DNA of 64,000 nucleotides from Candidatus Cottocaccamicrobium excrementipullorum (GCA_018713255.1 DVFL01000040.1:124001-188000), one strand, 5' to 3'. Positions 42,024 to 50,006 are shown, counted from the stretch's first letter. Program-made: numbers and translations. The notes: generated by a model not told the origin, from the letters alone.

Positions 42024-42409
42024 ACAATAAAACTCATTAAGACATGTGGATAAAGAAAGTCTTAAAACTCAATGATAAGAGGATAAATTATCAGAATTAC
42101 TCAAGAACAAGAGGATAAAAAGTTCAGCCAAGAACCGAAAAGGTTCCCACAATGACAAGTGGTAAAAAAGTCAGACCACAATGATAAGTGGTAAAAAAAT
42201 CAAACCTCAATGATCAGAGGAAAAAAGATCAGCTCAATGGCAAGAGCATAAAAAGCCAAACCTCCCGGATAAGAGGAAAAAAGATCTGGAACACCTCAAC
42301 AGGAAAGAGGAAAAAAATCCTGAAAACTGGTCGTTGAGCAAGACCAGAAAAAAAATAAAGGGATGCTCAAAAAGGGATAGCTTCCAGAAATGGAAGCTAT
42401 CTTTTTTTT
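42024..42409 (+). ncRNA. Unrecognised structured RNA: tandem array of about ten H-type pseudoknots
   Basis: About 386 nt, A-rich and without a plausible ORF. Each unit has P1 (3-6 bp), a short AA loop, the 5' strand of P2, AA, the 3' strand of P1, an A-rich loop of ~6 nt, then the 3' strand of P2. Units with P1 and P2: 42033-42065 (CTCAT/ATGTGG with one bulge; TAAGAC/GTCTTA); 42068-42093 (CTC/GAG; TGATAA/TTATCA); 42100-42125 (CTC/GAG; GAAC/GTTC); 42147-42173 (CCAC/GTGG; TGAC/GTCA); 42176-42202 (CCAC/GTGG; TGAT/ATCA); 42205-42231 (CCTC/GAGG; TGATC/GATCA); 42232-42258 (GCTC/GAGC; TGGC/GCCA); 42261-42289 (CCTC/GAGG; CCGGAT/ATCTGG); 42294-42322 (CCTC/GAGG; CAGGA/TCCTG); 42327-42370 (CTGGTC/GACCAG; TTGAGCA/TGCTCAA). 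A plain hairpin GAACC/GGTTC (42132-42146) sits between units 3 and 4. A terminator closes it. Function unknown. Confidence 0.88.
42376..42409 (+). terminator. Terminator of the pseudoknot-array RNA
   Basis: Perfect 11-bp stem GATAGCTTCCA / TGGAAGCTATC with a GAAA tetraloop and eight T (42402-42409). Confidence 0.95.
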
Positions 42410-42414
42410 CGCTA

Positions 42415-42443
42415 TTGAATTCTGGCGGGTTTTATATTACAAT
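42415..42443 (+). promoter_or_regulatory. Promoter of the MBL hydrolase gene
   Basis: -35 TTGAAT (42415-42420), 17 bp, -10 TACAAT (42438-42443). The ~95-nt leader contains a hairpin CTGCCT / AGGCAG (42499-42519). Confidence 0.65.
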
Positions 42444-42545
42444 CTATCCTAGCGTTGGTGTAGAGGGAGAATGTACGCCTTGAGACACCGATGTCGGACT
42501 GCCTGAACGCTGAAGGCAGGAATAGAGAAGAAAAGAGAGACCAGG

Positions 42546-43343
42546 ATGAGATTAGTCAGCATTGCAAGCGGCAGCAGCGGAAACTGCATTTATGTGGGTT
42601 CTGAACGGACTCATGTACTGATTGATGCCGGCATCAGCAATAAGAGAATTGAGCAGGGATTGAATGAAATTGGATTAAAGGCAGGAGAGCTTGACGGGAT
42701 CTTGATTACCCACGAGCACTCAGATCATATTAAAGGACTTGGCGTCCTGGCCAGAAAGCATAAGATTCCCATCTATTCTACGGCAGAAACCCTGGAGGAA
42801 ATCGCAGCCAAGGCTTCTTTGGGGCAGTATCCTAAAGAACTTTTTCGGCCCATTCTTCCAGATGTGGATTTTGTTGTTGGAGATCTGGAGATCAAACCTT
42901 TTCGAATTGATCATGATGCGGCGAATCCGGTGGCCTATCGGGTGCAGAATGGACGGAAATCTGTGGCGGTGGCCACAGATATGGGACATTATGACCAGTA
43001 TATTGTGAATCATCTGCAGGGACTGGATGCTTTGCTGCTGGAGTCCAATCATGATGTACGCATGCTGGAAACAGGTCCGTACCCTTATTATTTGAAACGA
43101 AGAATTTTGGGAGATCATGGACATTTGTCCAACGAGACCTGCGGAAGGCTGTTAAATTGTATTCTTCACGATAATCTGAAAAAAATTTTGCTTGGACATT
43201 TGAGCAAGGAAAATAATTATGAAGAGCTGGCGTATGAGACGGTCCGTCTTGAAATTACCCAGGGCGAGACGCCTTACCAGGCAGGAGATTTTTCCATTGC
43301 GGTAGCAGGACGAGATCGTATGTCAGAAATTATCACCGTGTAA
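42546..43343 (+). CDS. MBL-fold hydrolase, WalJ/YycJ type
   Basis: A 265-residue metallo-beta-lactamase-fold protein. The metal motif is THEHSDH (His56, His58, Asp60, His61) with later ligands in FRIDHDAANP, ATDMGHY and LLGHLSKENN. The opening SIASGSSGNCIYV and the segment LLESNHDVRMLETGPYPYYLKRRI are typical of WalJ, a putative nuclease linked to cell-wall and DNA-replication control in Firmicutes. The walRK genes are not nearby. Confidence 0.85.
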   Translation: MRLVSIASGSSGNCIYVGSERTHVLIDAGISNKRIEQGLNEIGLKAGELDGILITHEHSDHIKGLGVLARKHKIPIYSTAETLEEIAAKASLGQYPKELFRPILPDVDFVVGDLEIKPFRIDHDAANPVAYRVQNGRKSVAVATDMGHYDQYIVNHLQGLDALLLESNHDVRMLETGPYPYYLKRRILGDHGHLSNETCGRLLNCILHDNLKKILLGHLSKENNYEELAYETVRLEITQGETPYQAGDFSIAVAGRDRMSEIITV

Positions 43344-43376
43344 AATGTAAAAAATACCAGAACAGGAGAACAGATT

Positions 43377-43646
43377 ATGAAAATTATTATTACGGTAGTA
43401 GGAAAAGACACAGTGGGAATTATTGCCAGAGTTTGTACTTATCTGGCGGAGAAGCAGGTAAACATTCTGGACATTTCCCAGACGATTGTTCAGGGGTATT
43501 TTAACATGATGATGATCGCAGATATGTCTGCATCCCCGGAATCTTTTGAAGAATTGTCCGGAGGGCTGGAGCAGGCAGGAGAAGAGATCGGCGTTAAGAT
43601 CAAATGCCAGAGAGAAGAAATCTTTACTAAGATGCATCGGATTTGA
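43377..43646 (+). CDS. ACT domain protein, UPF0237 family
   Basis: An 89-residue protein made of one ACT domain (VVGKDTVGIIARVCTYLAEK, VNILDISQTIVQGYFNMMM), a small-molecule-binding fold usually sensing amino acids. UPF0237 genes regularly stand next to UPF0210 genes, as here, and a role as sensor subunit is likely but unproven. GGAG lies upstream of ATG 43377. Confidence 0.9.
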   Translation: MKIIITVVGKDTVGIIARVCTYLAEKQVNILDISQTIVQGYFNMMMIADMSASPESFEELSGGLEQAGEEIGVKIKCQREEIFTKMHRI

Positions 43647-43691
43647 TGGAAACAGAAACAGCGGAAAACAGGAGAAAAGGCGGAATAATCC

Positions 43692-45056
43692 ATGATTAAT
43701 ATTTACGAAGTAAACGAAACCAATAATATGATCGAGCATGAAAATCTGGATGTGCGGACCATTACCCTGGGAATCAGTCTGATGGATTGCATCGATTCAG
43801 ATCTTGACCAGGTGAATGAGAAGGTTTACGAGAAGATTACCCGGGTGGCGAAAGATCTTGTGGCTACAGGAGAAGCCATTGAAAAGGATTTTGGAATTCC
43901 CATTGTGAATAAGCGGATTTCTGTAACCCCTATTGCTTTGATTGGCGGTTCGGCATGCCGCTGTCCGGAAGATTTTGTTTCCCTGGCCAGAACTCTGGAC
44001 CGGGCGGCAAAGGAAGTGGGCGTGAATTTTATCGGAGGATATTCTGCTCTGGTGAGCAAGGGCATGACGAAAGCGGACGAGAATTTAATTCGTTCTATTC
44101 CTCAGGCTCTGGCAGAAACTGAGCGGGTATGCAGTTCTGTTAACGTCGGTTCAACGAAAACGGGATTGAATATGGACGGCGTCAAATTGATGGGCCAGAT
44201 TGTAAGGGAAACCGCGGAAGCGACAAAGGAGGCAGATTCTCTGGGGTGTGCCAAGCTGGTGGTATTCTGCAATGCTCCTGATGATAATCCTTTTATGGCC
44301 GGAGCGTTTCATGGCGTTACCGAGGCGGATGCGGTAATTAACGTAGGAGTCAGCGGTCCCGGCGTGGTGAAGGTGGCTCTGGAAAAGGTGCGGGGCGAGA
44401 ATTTTGAAGTGCTTTGCGAAACCATAAAAAAGACCGCTTTTAAGATTACCAGAGTAGGTCAGCTGGTTGCGCAGGAGGCTTCCAGCCGGATGGGAATTCC
44501 TTTCGGCATCATTGACCTGTCTTTGGCGCCTACGCCGGCGGTGGGAGACAGCGTGGCGGAAATTCTTCAGGAAATCGGACTGGAGCGGGTAGGAGCCCCT
44601 GGAACCACAGCGGCCTTGGCCTTGTTAAATGATCAGGTAAAAAAGGGCGGAGTGATGGCTTCGTCTTACGTAGGCGGGTTAAGCGGAGCGTTTATTCCGG
44701 TAAGTGAGGATCAGGGAATGATTGATGCCGTAAATGCTGGAGCGCTGACCATAGAAAAGCTGGAGGCTATGACCTGTGTCTGCTCGGTAGGGTTGGATAT
44801 GATTGCCGTACCAGGGGATACAAGTGCTTCTACGATTGCAGGCATTATCGCGGATGAGGCGGCGATCGGCATGGTAAATCAGAAAACTACGGCGGTGCGC
44901 ATTATTCCGGTTATTGGAAAAGGCGTGGGAGAAACCGTGGAGTTCGGCGGACTTTTAGGATATGCGCCGGTGATGCCGGTTAATTCTTTCTCCTGCGAAA
45001 AATTTGTTTCCCGGGGCGGAAGAATTCCTGCTCCTATTCACAGTTTTAAAAATTAG
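43692..45056 (+). CDS. PFL family protein, UPF0210
   Basis: A 454-residue protein of the UPF0210 family, which has a pyruvate-formate-lyase-like barrel fold. Family segments are [70 protein letters not shown] and [23 protein letters not shown]. No glycyl radical motif is seen, so it is not a PFL enzyme proper. It pairs with the ACT protein 45 nt upstream; its biochemical role is not established. Confidence 0.92.
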   Translation: MINIYEVNETNNMIEHENLDVRTITLGISLMDCIDSDLDQVNEKVYEKITRVAKDLVATGEAIEKDFGIPIVNKRISVTPIALIGGSACRCPEDFVSLARTLDRAAKEVGVNFIGGYSALVSKGMTKADENLIRSIPQALAETERVCSSVNVGSTKTGLNMDGVKLMGQIVRETAEATKEADSLGCAKLVVFCNAPDDNPFMAGAFHGVTEADAVINVGVSGPGVVKVALEKVRGENFEVLCETIKKTAFKITRVGQLVAQEASSRMGIPFGIIDLSLAPTPAVGDSVAEILQEIGLERVGAPGTTAALALLNDQVKKGGVMASSYVGGLSGAFIPVSEDQGMIDAVNAGALTIEKLEAMTCVCSVGLDMIAVPGDTSASTIAGIIADEAAIGMVNQKTTAVRIIPVIGKGVGETVEFGGLLGYAPVMPVNSFSCEKFVSRGGRIPAPIHSFKN

Positions 45057-45097
45057 CAGCCGGGATCGATTAGAAGATAGTGTGGAAATCAGAGGAG

Positions 45098-45133
45098 ACG
45101 GGCCGGGGGAAGAAATTCCCACGGCCCGTGTTT
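45098..45133 (+). terminator. Terminator of the UPF0210 operon
   Basis: Stem ACGGGCC / GGCCCGT extended by GGGAA/TTCCC around a GAAA loop, followed by GTTTAATT; the T tract is short. Confidence 0.7.
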
Positions 45134-45138
45134 AATTA

Positions 45139-45181
45139 CGGAGTATCCAGCATGGCGCGCCAGTGACGCGTCTTGTCGGAT
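45139..45181 (+). repeat. Dispersed hairpin repeat, copy 2
   Basis: A 43-nt element identical to 14043-14085 at 37 positions. ATCC/GGAT is kept and the inner stem mostly holds, with G-T wobbles and one mismatch. It lies 6 nt after a terminator and 27 nt before the next start codon, the same context as copy 1. Confidence 0.7.
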
Positions 45182-45207
45182 TTTTCAGGATTAAGGAGGA
45201 AATTGGA

Positions 45208-45849
45208 ATGAAGCTGTATTTAATACGCCATGGGCGGCAGTCCAGTAAGCTCTGTAATGTTGATGTAGATCTTTGCCAGGAGGGGTTTCAGCAGGCCGCC
45301 CTTTTGGGACAGCGTCTGGCCGGAGAAGGAATTCAGGTAGTGTTTTCCAGCAGTCTGATCAGAGCCGTACAGACTGCTCAGGCAGCGAATCTTTATTGGA
45401 ATGTGGAGCATTATATGTACCCTGAATTAAATGAGATTTCTTTTGGGGAAATGGAAGGATTAAGCGATAAGGAAATTGCCATTCGCTTTGCAGACTTTAA
45501 ACAGGAACAGGCCAAGATGGAGTACGACATCCCTTATCCAGGAGGAGAAAGTGCCGGAGATGTGGTACGGAGAGTGCTTCCTGTTTTCCGGCAGATTCAG
45601 GAGATGGGGTATGAGAAAGCGGCCATTATCACCCATGGGGGAGTAATCCGCAGCATGACGGCCCATTACCTGGGAATGGATATGGCAAAGTGGCGGACTT
45701 TGGGCACCAGCTTGGAAAACTGCAGCATTACAGAGTTTGATTACTCACCGTCTATGAGAAGGTTTACCTTGGAGCGCTTTAATGATTATGCGCATCTGGA
45801 ACCATATCCTCAGCTGCTTCGCAGTGCATGGGTAGATGCAGAAAATTGA
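45208..45849 (+). CDS. Histidine phosphatase family protein
   Basis: A 213-residue phosphatase of the phosphoglycerate-mutase-like superfamily. The nucleophilic His is in LYLIRHGRQSSKL, the second arginine in SSSLIRAVQTAQA, the acid Glu in ELNEISFGEMEGL, and the second His in AIITHGGVIRSM. The substrate cannot be told. Start ATG 45208 follows AAGGAGGAAATT. It overlaps no gene; the methyltransferase follows after 19 nt. Confidence 0.9.
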   Translation: MKLYLIRHGRQSSKLCNVDVDLCQEGFQQAALLGQRLAGEGIQVVFSSSLIRAVQTAQAANLYWNVEHYMYPELNEISFGEMEGLSDKEIAIRFADFKQEQAKMEYDIPYPGGESAGDVVRRVLPVFRQIQEMGYEKAAIITHGGVIRSMTAHYLGMDMAKWRTLGTSLENCSITEFDYSPSMRRFTLERFNDYAHLEPYPQLLRSAWVDAEN

Positions 45850-45868
45850 ACTGGGAGAAGGAAAAAGG

Positions 45869-47056
45869 ATGGAAGAAAAGGATCGTTTGCGGCTGAAAAA
45901 GCTGTTTGAAGAATATTTGGAGGAATCGCTGATTCAGATTACCTTTGGAAATCCGGTGGACAGGGAAAAGACGTCAAAGGCCAGAGTCAGGCCTTTTCTC
46001 CAGGGGAAAAACCTGCAGTTTCAGCTGGAGCGGTTTGTGGGGCCTCAGGCTTTTCACCGAAATATGAGCAGGGAAGAGGGGGCGGACAGCCTTCCGATTT
46101 TGTTGGAAGAAGAATTTCGCCAGTGTCAGATCCAGTCTGAAAGGGGATGGGCCCAGGTGCTGGTAAGCCGGAAGGGAACTGTCACAATAAAAGAAAAAAA
46201 GGCGCCGGCAAAACTTGCTTCTCCGGGAAAGCCTTCCGGCCGCCTTTTGTCCCACAATCGGAAAAAGCATTACGTGCTGGAGGAGGGTGTCCCTGTGCCG
46301 TTCCTGGTAGATCTTGGGGTGATGACTCCGGAAGGAAGGGTAGTTAATGCGCGGTATGACAAATTCCGCCAGATCAACCGCTTCCTGGAATTTATCGAGG
46401 ATGTGCTTCCTCAGCTGTCCAAAGACAGGGAAAACACCATCATAGATTTTGGCTGCGGGAAATCTTACTTGACCTTTGCCATGTACTATTATCTCAAGGT
46501 CCTCAAGGGGTATTCTGTAAAAATTGTGGGGCTGGATCTAAAGGAAGAGGTGATTCGGCATTGCAGTCAGCTGGCGGAAAAATACGGATATGACTCCTTA
46601 ACGTTTTTGTGCGGTGATATCGCTTCCTATCAGGGCGTGAGTCAGGTAGACATGGTCGTGACTCTTCATGCCTGTGACACCGCAACGGATTATGCCCTGG
46701 CTAAGGCTGTGGAGTGGAAGGCTTCCGTGATTTTGTCAGTGCCCTGCTGTCAGCATGAGTGGAATAAGCAGATGAAAAATCAGCTGATGGAACCGGTGCT
46801 GAAGTATGGTTTGCTGAAAGAGCGGATTGCAGCTTTGTATACAGATGGAATTCGTGCGGAGCTGTTGGAGCATGCCGGATACCGGACGCAGATTCTGGAA
46901 TTTATTGATATGGAGCACACGCCGAAAAATATTTTGATCCGAGGGGTGCGCCAGGGCGGCAAACGGGATAATGAGGAAGAGATTCGCAGAATCCTGGAGT
47001 TCTGGCAGGTGAATCCTGTGCTGGCAAGAATTCTTCTGGATCATGAACCATCCTAG
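45869..47056 (+). CDS. Class I SAM-dependent methyltransferase (Methyltransf_32-like)
   Basis: A 395-residue protein. The N-terminal ~150 residues form an uncharacterised domain (SLIQITFGNPVDREKTSKAR). The Rossmann methyltransferase domain from ~180 has motif I IIDFGCGKSYLTFAMYYYL, the acidic loop VGLDLKEEVIRHC and VVTLHACDTATDYAL followed by SVPCCQHEWN. The latter segment is typical of the Methyltransf_32 group, some of which modify RNA or proteins. The target is unknown. Start ATG 45869 is preferred over 45836 (which overlaps the phosphatase) because GGGAGAAGG lies upstream. Confidence 0.82.
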   Translation: MEEKDRLRLKKLFEEYLEESLIQITFGNPVDREKTSKARVRPFLQGKNLQFQLERFVGPQAFHRNMSREEGADSLPILLEEEFRQCQIQSERGWAQVLVSRKGTVTIKEKKAPAKLASPGKPSGRLLSHNRKKHYVLEEGVPVPFLVDLGVMTPEGRVVNARYDKFRQINRFLEFIEDVLPQLSKDRENTIIDFGCGKSYLTFAMYYYLKVLKGYSVKIVGLDLKEEVIRHCSQLAEKYGYDSLTFLCGDIASYQGVSQVDMVVTLHACDTATDYALAKAVEWKASVILSVPCCQHEWNKQMKNQLMEPVLKYGLLKERIAALYTDGIRAELLEHAGYRTQILEFIDMEHTPKNILIRGVRQGGKRDNEEEIRRILEFWQVNPVLARILLDHEPS

Positions 47057-47092
47057 GAGAAAGATCATTTCATAATGTTAAGAATTTTTTGG

Positions 47093-47121
47093 TTGATTTC
47101 AGAAAACTTTCCCGCTATAAT
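47093..47121 (+). promoter_or_regulatory. SigA-type promoter of the BI-1 gene
   Basis: -35 TTGATT (47093-47098), 17 bp, -10 TATAAT (47116-47121). Confidence 0.8.
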
Positions 47122-47153
47122 AAAGAAGAAAACAGAGAAAAGGAGGTTTTCTT

Positions 47154-47870
47154 ATGAATGAAAATTGGATGAATCAGGCGTATCCAAAGGAGACGTCATA
47201 TTCCGCACCGTCCATTTCCTTGAACGCTTATACGGCGAAAACATTCGGATGGATGTTTGCAGGATTGATGACGACTTTTGCTGTAGCCGTTTCTGGATAC
47301 ATGACCGGATGGATTACGTATGTTACGTACGTTCCTTACTGGTATTTTCTGCTGCTGATTGCAGAGGTGGCCACAGTTGCTTTCTTAAGCGCTAGAGTGC
47401 GGTCGATGAGTGTGAATACGGCCAGAGGCCTGTTCTTTCTTTATTCCGCATTAAACGGCGTGGTATTCTCCCTGTATTTTTTGATGTTTGACCTGGCCAG
47501 CATGGTGCTGGTGTTTGGAGCTACAGCCCTGTTTTTTGGGGTGATGGCCGTGATGGGCAGGCTGATGAATCTGGATTTCAGCCGCATTCGTCCGTTTATG
47601 ACAGGGGGATTGATTTTCCTGGTGGTATTCTGGCTGCTTGCAATGTTTATTAATTTAAGTCAGTTTGAACTGATTGCCTGCACGCTGGGAATTTTCTTGT
47701 TCTTAGGATTTACGGCTTATGATACCCATAAGATTAAGGAGTTTTATGCTGTGTACAGCCAGGATGAGCAGATGCTGAACAAGGCATCAATTATTTCTGC
47801 TCTGGAACTGTACCTGGATTTTATTAACTTGTTTGTATATCTTCTTCAGGTTCTGGGAAAGAAAGATTAA
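47154..47870 (+). CDS. Bax inhibitor-1/YccA family membrane protein
   Basis: A 238-residue protein with seven hydrophobic helices beginning at ~27 (FGWMFAGLMTTFAVAVSGYM). The family signature lies in GIFLFLGFTAYDTHKIKEFY with the conserved Asp, and the C-terminal SALELYLDFINLFVYLLQVL is typical. Homologues such as YetJ are pH-dependent calcium leak channels. AAGGAGG precedes ATG 47154. Monocistronic. Confidence 0.92.
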   Translation: MNENWMNQAYPKETSYSAPSISLNAYTAKTFGWMFAGLMTTFAVAVSGYMTGWITYVTYVPYWYFLLLIAEVATVAFLSARVRSMSVNTARGLFFLYSALNGVVFSLYFLMFDLASMVLVFGATALFFGVMAVMGRLMNLDFSRIRPFMTGGLIFLVVFWLLAMFINLSQFELIACTLGIFLFLGFTAYDTHKIKEFYAVYSQDEQMLNKASIISALELYLDFINLFVYLLQVLGKKD

Positions 47871-47896
47871 GTTAGTTATTTTTAGTTTAGAACATG

Positions 47897-47935
47897 CAGC
47901 CGGCTGCTGGTCAGAGAATGACCAGAGGCCGGCTG
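47897..47935. terminator. Convergent terminator between BI-1 gene and tmcAL
   Basis: Perfect interrupted stem CAGCCGGC-CTGGTCA / TGACCAG-GCCGGCTG with only a short T tract. Its right half overlaps the last codons of tmcAL on the other strand. Confidence 0.75.
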
Positions 47936-49167
47936 TATTCATTTGGAAGAGAAATTCCGTGTTTTTGAAAGACTAAAGCATGATAAAGATGGGAAGCGTA
48001 GATCTCCTGTTCCCAGATTAAGGCAGATGTGCCTTCTAATTGGCTGGAAGCTTTAGCCGCTTTGGTAATCAGAGGAAGCTGGCTGTTTTCTTTGATTTTT
48101 CTAAGGAGAGGAGCCGCATCCCTGCGAAATCCAAGAACTCTGGCATAGGAGGGATAACCTTCCCGACGAAATTGAGCCATATGGCTGGCCTTGTGATTGA
48201 GCATCAGGTGAAGGAGACAGCGGCTGACCCGGGTGTACGTATACTGGCGGGTTTTCAGGGACTGAATCCTCTGGGTAAAGGTTTGCGGCTGGGAAGCCAT
48301 GGCGGAAAGGCGCCGGGCCAATTCTTCCGAAAAATCAGTAAATTCGGTCAGAACCTCATTCTTTAAGAGGACAGTAAGCAGCTGATAGTTTAACAGCAGG
48401 GAGCAGTCGTCTGGGAAGAGGGGATAAAAACTGTTCTCCTGATAAAAAGAGCGGAGGTTTTCTGGAAGATGACTGAAAAAACGTTCCTGAACATGGAACC
48501 CTGAGGTGGAGTTCATCATCGTCTTCCGAATGGCAGAGGCGGAGGCGTAGTGACAAGGATCTTCTGACAGAGAAGAATCATGATAGCCGGAGCCTTTTCT
48601 CTGAATGGTAATGGGTTCAATGGAGCTGGAAAATCGGGATAATGCTTTTAAGTATTCAATTCCAAGGAGGTTATTGGAAGACAAGGCTGCCTTCAGGGCG
48701 GCGGAAGAAAGACCGCAGCGTTCCAGGGCCAGACTTCTGGCTTGGGGGAAGGTGAGTCCCTGGCGCAGCGCCTCTTTTAAGGCTTGGGAAAAAGCGGGAG
48801 ATTCTGATGAGAGAATTTCGGAAGCCTCTTTTAAAGGGATCAGGCTGCCCTCTTCGCTTCCAAAGGAGAGATAATCCACAACGCCCAAACGGTGGAGAAG
48901 AGAGACGGCTCCTGAAGCAAAATCCTCTGCACTGGCGGAGGCATAAGGAACCGGGAGTTCCAGCACAAGGTCTGCACCGCACAGAAGAGCCATTCGGGTC
49001 CGCACTGATTTCTCAAAAATTGCAGGTTCTCCCCGCTGGACAAAATTTCCGCTCATCACCACCAAAATATAGTTGGCGCCGGTTAAGCGTCTGGTTTCTT
49101 GAATTTGATATTCGTGTCCTTTGTGAAACGGGTTATATTCAGCGATAACAGCAGCTGTTTTATTCAT
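47911..49167 (-). CDS. tmcAL: tRNA(Met) cytidine acetate ligase (YlbM family)
   Basis: A 418-residue nucleotidyltransferase-like enzyme that makes N4-acetylcytidine at the wobble base of elongator tRNA-Met using acetate and ATP. The N-terminus AAVIAEYNPFHKGHEYQIQ carries the H-x-G-H motif, with VVMSGNFVQRGEPAIFEK and LVLELPVPYASASAEDFA. The start is ATG 49167, preceded by GGAGG; an upstream extension of the frame lacks a start signal. Reads opposite to its neighbours. Confidence 0.92.
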   Translation of the reverse strand: MNKTAAVIAEYNPFHKGHEYQIQETRRLTGANYILVVMSGNFVQRGEPAIFEKSVRTRMALLCGADLVLELPVPYASASAEDFASGAVSLLHRLGVVDYLSFGSEEGSLIPLKEASEILSSESPAFSQALKEALRQGLTFPQARSLALERCGLSSAALKAALSSNNLLGIEYLKALSRFSSSIEPITIQRKGSGYHDSSLSEDPCHYASASAIRKTMMNSTSGFHVQERFFSHLPENLRSFYQENSFYPLFPDDCSLLLNYQLLTVLLKNEVLTEFTDFSEELARRLSAMASQPQTFTQRIQSLKTRQYTYTRVSRCLLHLMLNHKASHMAQFRREGYPSYARVLGFRRDAAPLLRKIKENSQLPLITKAAKASSQLEGTSALIWEQEIYASHLYHALVFQKHGISLPNEYSRPLVIL

Positions 49168-49231
49168 ATCAATCCTCCTGCAAATTGGATTTTTGCAGCG
49201 GTTTTTCTGCCGCCTTAAATTGCTGCATTTT

Positions 49232-49260
49232 ATTATAAACGCCGGAAATTGTGCCGTAAA
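49232..49260 (-). promoter_or_regulatory. Promoter of tmcAL
   Basis: Reverse strand -35 TTTACG (49260-49255), 17 bp, -10 TATAAT (49237-49232). Confidence 0.65.
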
Positions 49261-49324
49261 GACCGAGGATGAAAAAAATGGGCTAATGTTTTGTAAAAAA
49301 TGCAAATTTCATGTTGGACAAGGG

Positions 49325-49353
49325 TTGAAAATCTATCAGAAAACACCTAAAAT
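49325..49353 (+). promoter_or_regulatory. Promoter of pduL-ackA
   Basis: -35 TTGAAA (49325-49330), 17 bp, -10 TAAAAT (49348-49353), about 60 nt before pduL. Confidence 0.7.
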
Positions 49354-49412
49354 AGAAGAAGAATCCAACGAATGGTTGGCCTGATTTTATAGAATAGGAG
49401 AGAGTGAGAGTT

Positions 49413-49982
49413 ATGAAATTTTTAGTAGAAACCTCTGCACGTCACGTGCATGTTACTCAGGAACATCTGGAGATTCTGTTTGGCAAGGGTTACGAATTAA
49501 CAAAAAAGAAAGATCTTTCTCAGCCTGGTCAGTTTGCCTGTGAGGAAAGAGTTACTGTAGTAGGACCGAAGAAGGAGCTGAAGAACGTATCCATTTTAGG
49601 ACCGGTACGTAAAGCGACTCAGGTTGAGCTGTCCTTAACAGACGCTCGTTCCATTGGTGTTGCTGCACCTGTTCGGGAGTCCGGCGATATTGCAGGAAGC
49701 GCTGGATGTAAGCTGATCGGCCCGGCTGGAGAAGTTGATCTGACCGAGGGTGTTATCGCTGCAAAGCGTCACATCCATGCTACCACTGCTGATGCAGAGC
49801 AGTTAGGGGTTAAGAACGGCGATATTGTATCAGTAAAGATTGATACCGACGGCAGAAGTCTGATTTTCGGCGATGTGGTAGTTCGGGTAAGCGACAGCTA
49901 TGCTCTGGCTATGCATATTGATACCGATGAGTCTAATGCAGCAGGCTGCGGCAGAGAGCAGTACGGCGAGATCGTTAAGTAA
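49413..49982 (+). CDS. pduL: Phosphate propanoyltransferase/acetyltransferase PduL
   Basis: A 189-residue enzyme exchanging CoA for phosphate on acetyl- or propanoyl-CoA. The zinc-binding motifs of the PduL fold are visible: SARHVHVTQEHL and AAKRHIHATTADAEQLGVKNGD. FACEERVTVVGPKK and ILGPVRKATQVE are also family segments. There is no microcompartment-targeting N-terminal extension. ackA follows after 24 nt, so it supplies acetyl phosphate for acetate and ATP formation. Start ATG 49413 is the conserved start; a GTG at 49404 is nearer to AGGAG. Confidence 0.92.
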   Translation: MKFLVETSARHVHVTQEHLEILFGKGYELTKKKDLSQPGQFACEERVTVVGPKKELKNVSILGPVRKATQVELSLTDARSIGVAAPVRESGDIAGSAGCKLIGPAGEVDLTEGVIAAKRHIHATTADAEQLGVKNGDIVSVKIDTDGRSLIFGDVVVRVSDSYALAMHIDTDESNAAGCGREQYGEIVK

Positions 49983-50006
49983 TTAGCCCTGAAGGAGAAA
50001 GAAAGA

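Noticed and set aside
42068-42322. CRISPR array suggested by ~29-nt periodicity
   Set aside because: Units are not identical repeats with unique spacers; the variable parts are paired stem strands inside each unit, no cas genes are near, and promoter and terminator enclose it.
42024-42409. tmRNA, which also contains several pseudoknots
   Set aside because: No tRNA-like acceptor/T-arm ends, no tag-peptide frame, and more pseudoknots than the four of tmRNA.
43692-45056. Pyruvate formate-lyase for the PFL-family protein
   Set aside because: No C-terminal glycyl radical motif and no activase nearby; the sequence fits UPF0210.
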